NCBI GenBank assembly: GCA_937919015.1
Contig: CALFPN010000023.1
Coordinates: 1-23,658, forward strand
Length of the DNA: 23,658 bases
Reading direction: 5' to 3'
Source of the DNA: an uncultured Clostridia bacterium
GTDB taxonomy: Bacteria > Bacillota > Clostridia > Lachnospirales > Anaerotignaceae
The position numbers and the translations under genes are program-made. Below the pieces are notes generated by a model. It was not told the DNA's origin. It saw only the letters and a list, made by a program, of their open reading frames with translations, and searched no databases. Positions 21,885-23,658 of this stretch are shown here, in pieces (the stretch's first letter is position 1; every line of letters begins with the position of its first letter).

Positions 21885-22787
21885 TTAAATTACTTGGCAG
21901 TAATATGTTTCGTTGGAAGTATTAAATGCTGCATTCGATGTATTCAGCACTAAATTTCCGTTTAAGAAACTTGCTTTCGCTCCATCAATCCATGAGAATG
22001 CACCAGTGCTTAATGTAACCACGATTGCACCTTTTGGAGTAACCAATGCCATATTGGTTGAACAATACACCACTGCTAATCTTCCGATACCTTTTGTCTG
22101 AATCGTTCTCGCAGTTGCACTTCCGTTTCCAGTGTATTCCACGAAAGGTTTTGTTCCTTCGTGATGAATGTCTCTGATGTTTCCTTCTGAATCTGTGAAG
22201 GTCATAAGATTAAGTGCTGCACTGATGCTTAACTGTGCTGTTTTGCCATCCTTTGTAGCATCAACAACCTGTGTTCCGTAGTCGGCATCGGTAGAATGAT
22301 TCTTGTTTAACTTTCCGTAACCATTGTCAGCATGTTTCACAGCAATATCACCTGTGATTGTTCCACCACCATTTTTAGGGATGTAATCTTCGTCGAATTT
22401 CTCTACTGTCTCTGCAAGTGCATCTAAGTCATTTTTATTGTCATTCTGATTTGCAACTACCTCATCAATCGCACTCTGCATATTGGTAGCATTTAAGCCG
22501 CTCGTTGTGTTGTCATATCCTACAGTGCTAGCTTGACTAAGATTAATCTGCTTAAGCTGTTCTGCAAGTGCTTTTCCTTGTCTAGCTGACAAAGGCTTTG
22601 TGGCAGATTCTGATGTTAAATTGTCTTGTACATCTTCCGTAGACACCCTTTTTTCAAGTTCTTCGCCTACCTTTTTGGCATCGGCAGCATAACCTTGCTT
22701 TGTCAGTGTTTCATCTACCAAAGGCACAGCAACCACTTTCCCTTTTAGGTTAGGGATTGCATAGTTGTTCTCTACGTTTCCTTCCAT
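21885..22787 (-). CDS. Phage tail-fibre-like structural protein
   Basis: The 300-residue product starts at an ATG with AAAGGAG 5 bp upstream. The N-terminal third holds repeats of a fibre-type motif, including ESATKPLSARQGKALAEQ, a stretch very common in tail-fibre and baseplate proteins of Firmicutes phages. TTSGLNATNMQSAIDEV is a second common fibre motif. A helical segment follows at about 105-130. The C-terminal half is beta-rich, with GNGSATARTIQTKGIG and LNTSNAAFNTSNETYYCQVI, likely a trimeric tip. A role in host attachment is inferred. The gene lies between a hairpin terminator and the adaptor-like gene. Confidence 0.75.
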   Translation of the reverse strand: MEGNVENNYAIPNLKGKVVAVPLVDETLTKQGYAADAKKVGEELEKRVSTEDVQDNLTSESATKPLSARQGKALAEQLKQINLSQASTVGYDNTTSGLNATNMQSAIDEVVANQNDNKNDLDALAETVEKFDEDYIPKNGGGTITGDIAVKHADNGYGKLNKNHSTDADYGTQVVDATKDGKTAQLSISAALNLMTFTDSEGNIRDIHHEGTKPFVEYTGNGSATARTIQTKGIGRLAVVYCSTNMALVTPKGAIVVTLSTGAFSWIDGAKASFLNGNLVLNTSNAAFNTSNETYYCQVI

Positions 22788-22808
22788 AGCTTCTCCTTTC
22801 TATGAAAA

Positions 22809-22832
22809 ATCCCTCACATTTCTGTGAGGGAT
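22809..22832 (-). terminator. Intrinsic terminator after the receptor-binding-like gene
   Basis: Perfect 10-bp stem ATCCCTCACA (22809-22818) with TGTGAGGGAT (22823-22832), loop TTTC, and TTTTTC downstream on the minus strand. It divides the late genes into two transcription units or attenuates read-through. Confidence 0.9.
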
Positions 22833-22849
22833 AAAACATTTTGTTTAGA

Positions 22850-23658
22850 TCAGTATGTAATTTCTCTGTCACTACCTGCACCGATTTTCGTTGCAAAAAT
22901 CTTATTAGGTGTGACAGTGAACACATCGAATGATTGTTCTGTAACTGTACCCTCTATACGTTCCGCTTTTAAAGTTTCGTCATTTTCCTGTTTCGAATCG
23001 CATCTTGTTGTTATTATTGGAAACTGTATTGCTCCACCTTGATAACAAGTAAAAGAGTATGTGTCTTTGTGAATGTGCCCGCCATGATATGCAATTAAAT
23101 TACCTTTTGCATTTGTGAAATCGCATGTAACTTCTACATGGTCATATCCATATGTTACAACTGCGTTTTCTAATATTTCCTCATTTTTTGTAATAATAAT
23201 GCTTGATGGATCAGCTGGTGTGTCGAATGAACATCTAAAAGATGTCGCACCTTCATTTAATACAGTGAATTTGTGCACGCCATCAACATATTCGTAGTCA
23301 TAATCAACTGATGTTGATAATCCTGATACGTACTGAATACAAAAGTAGGCTCCATTTGCATTAGTGAGAGCTACTCTATCATCACTTGAAACAAATTCTA
23401 CACCCTTCACCCTAATAACATCACCCTTAGTGCATGGTATTTTGTTGCACACTGTTTTTCCTGTTTGTGACGAAACACCACTAGATGAAATTCTGTGTTC
23501 ATTCACCCATTTTTCTGTATCAGTGGTGTTGTCTAAAGGTTCAGCCAAGTTTGTATATCCTTGCACTGACTCACCAACAGCAGTTCCTTCATAATTACCA
23601 CTGTAAGTTGTCTTGTTATTAAAAGCTTGTAACACACCTATCATAACTGGGAACTCAG
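22850..23658 (-). CDS. Phage tail/receptor-binding-like protein with calcineurin-phosphoesterase C-terminal remnant, partial
   Basis: The frame stays open to the window edge (preceding in-frame codons read EFPV), and the ATG at 23644 lacks a ribosome binding site, so the true start lies outside. Numbered from that ATG, residues 50-155 resemble a beta-sandwich module common in gut phage fibres (RISSSGVSSQTGKTVCNKIP, then TKGDVIRVKG). Residues 165-264 match the C-terminal end of calcineurin-like phosphoesterases. GGHIHKDTYSF (GHIH at 189-192) is the last metal-binding motif, followed by QFPIITTRCDS and GTVTEQSFDVFTV. The earlier metal motifs (D-x-H, GD-x-x-D, GNHD) are absent from the visible part, so catalysis is unlikely. 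It precedes a strong terminator. Confidence 0.7.
   Translation of the reverse strand, partial: EFPVMIGVLQAFNNKTTYSGNYEGTAVGESVQGYTNLAEPLDNTTDTEKWVNEHRISSSGVSSQTGKTVCNKIPCTKGDVIRVKGVEFVSSDDRVALTNANGAYFCIQYVSGLSTSVDYDYEYVDGVHKFTVLNEGATSFRCSFDTPADPSSIIITKNEEILENAVVTYGYDHVEVTCDFTNAKGNLIAYHGGHIHKDTYSFTCYQGGAIQFPIITTRCDSKQENDETLKAERIEGTVTEQSFDVFTVTPNKIFATKIGAGSDREITY

Overview
The window joins two kinds of DNA. Positions 1 to about 13,450 look like chromosome of a Gram-positive anaerobe of the class Clostridia, probably a gut Lachnospirales relative. The basis is strong AGGAG/GGGGG ribosome binding sites, sigma-A-type TTGACA/TATAAT promoters, short hairpin terminators with T-tracts, and Firmicutes-type genes: a CwlD-like amidase, a BlaI/BlaR1-type pair, a YqfO-type Nif3 protein and a TGS-uridine kinase fusion. 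Species cannot be named from the sequence. From about 13,450 to the end the DNA is visibly more AT-rich and holds only phage virion genes, all on the minus strand.

Chromosomal part, left to right. A PTS IIC-type membrane protein (minus, cut by the window start) is divergent from a 56-residue single-helix protein. Glutamyl-tRNA synthetase (gltX, minus) is divergent from an AI-2E-family transporter (plus, TTG start) whose leader contains an array of short hairpins. An AT-rich insert then carries a small XRE repressor and a divergent 93-residue DUF6794-like protein, with two matching operator palindromes between them. Next, all on the minus strand, come a cell-wall amidase, an MBL-fold hydrolase, an M56-M23 fusion peptidase downstream of a BlaI/MecI repressor with twin operators, a beta-carbonic anhydrase, the RNase P RNA gene with a perfect promoter, and a TGS-uridine kinase-like nucleoside kinase. 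The chromosomal part ends in a 5'-truncated Nif3 gene.

Phage part, in transcription order from 23,658 down to 13,450: a partial receptor-binding or tail protein ending in a calcineurin-phosphoesterase remnant, a fibre-like protein, a head-tail adaptor-like protein, a gp10-like tail or stabilisation protein, a coiled-coil virion protein, and two overlapping reading frames that look like one very large internal (ejection) protein carrying an HEXXH motif. This resembles the late structural cassette of a short-tailed gut phage. No integrase, portal, capsid, terminase or lysis gene is visible.

Two places deserve most attention. At about 13,441-13,457 a phage virion gene and the nif3 gene are both broken and share a 17-bp sequence, so this is either a real insertion junction or an assembly chimera. 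At 16,693-16,709 the two parts of the ejection protein are separated by a TTT-TAA site with an upstream Shine-Dalgarno-like sequence, arranged much like the prfB +1 frameshift signal.
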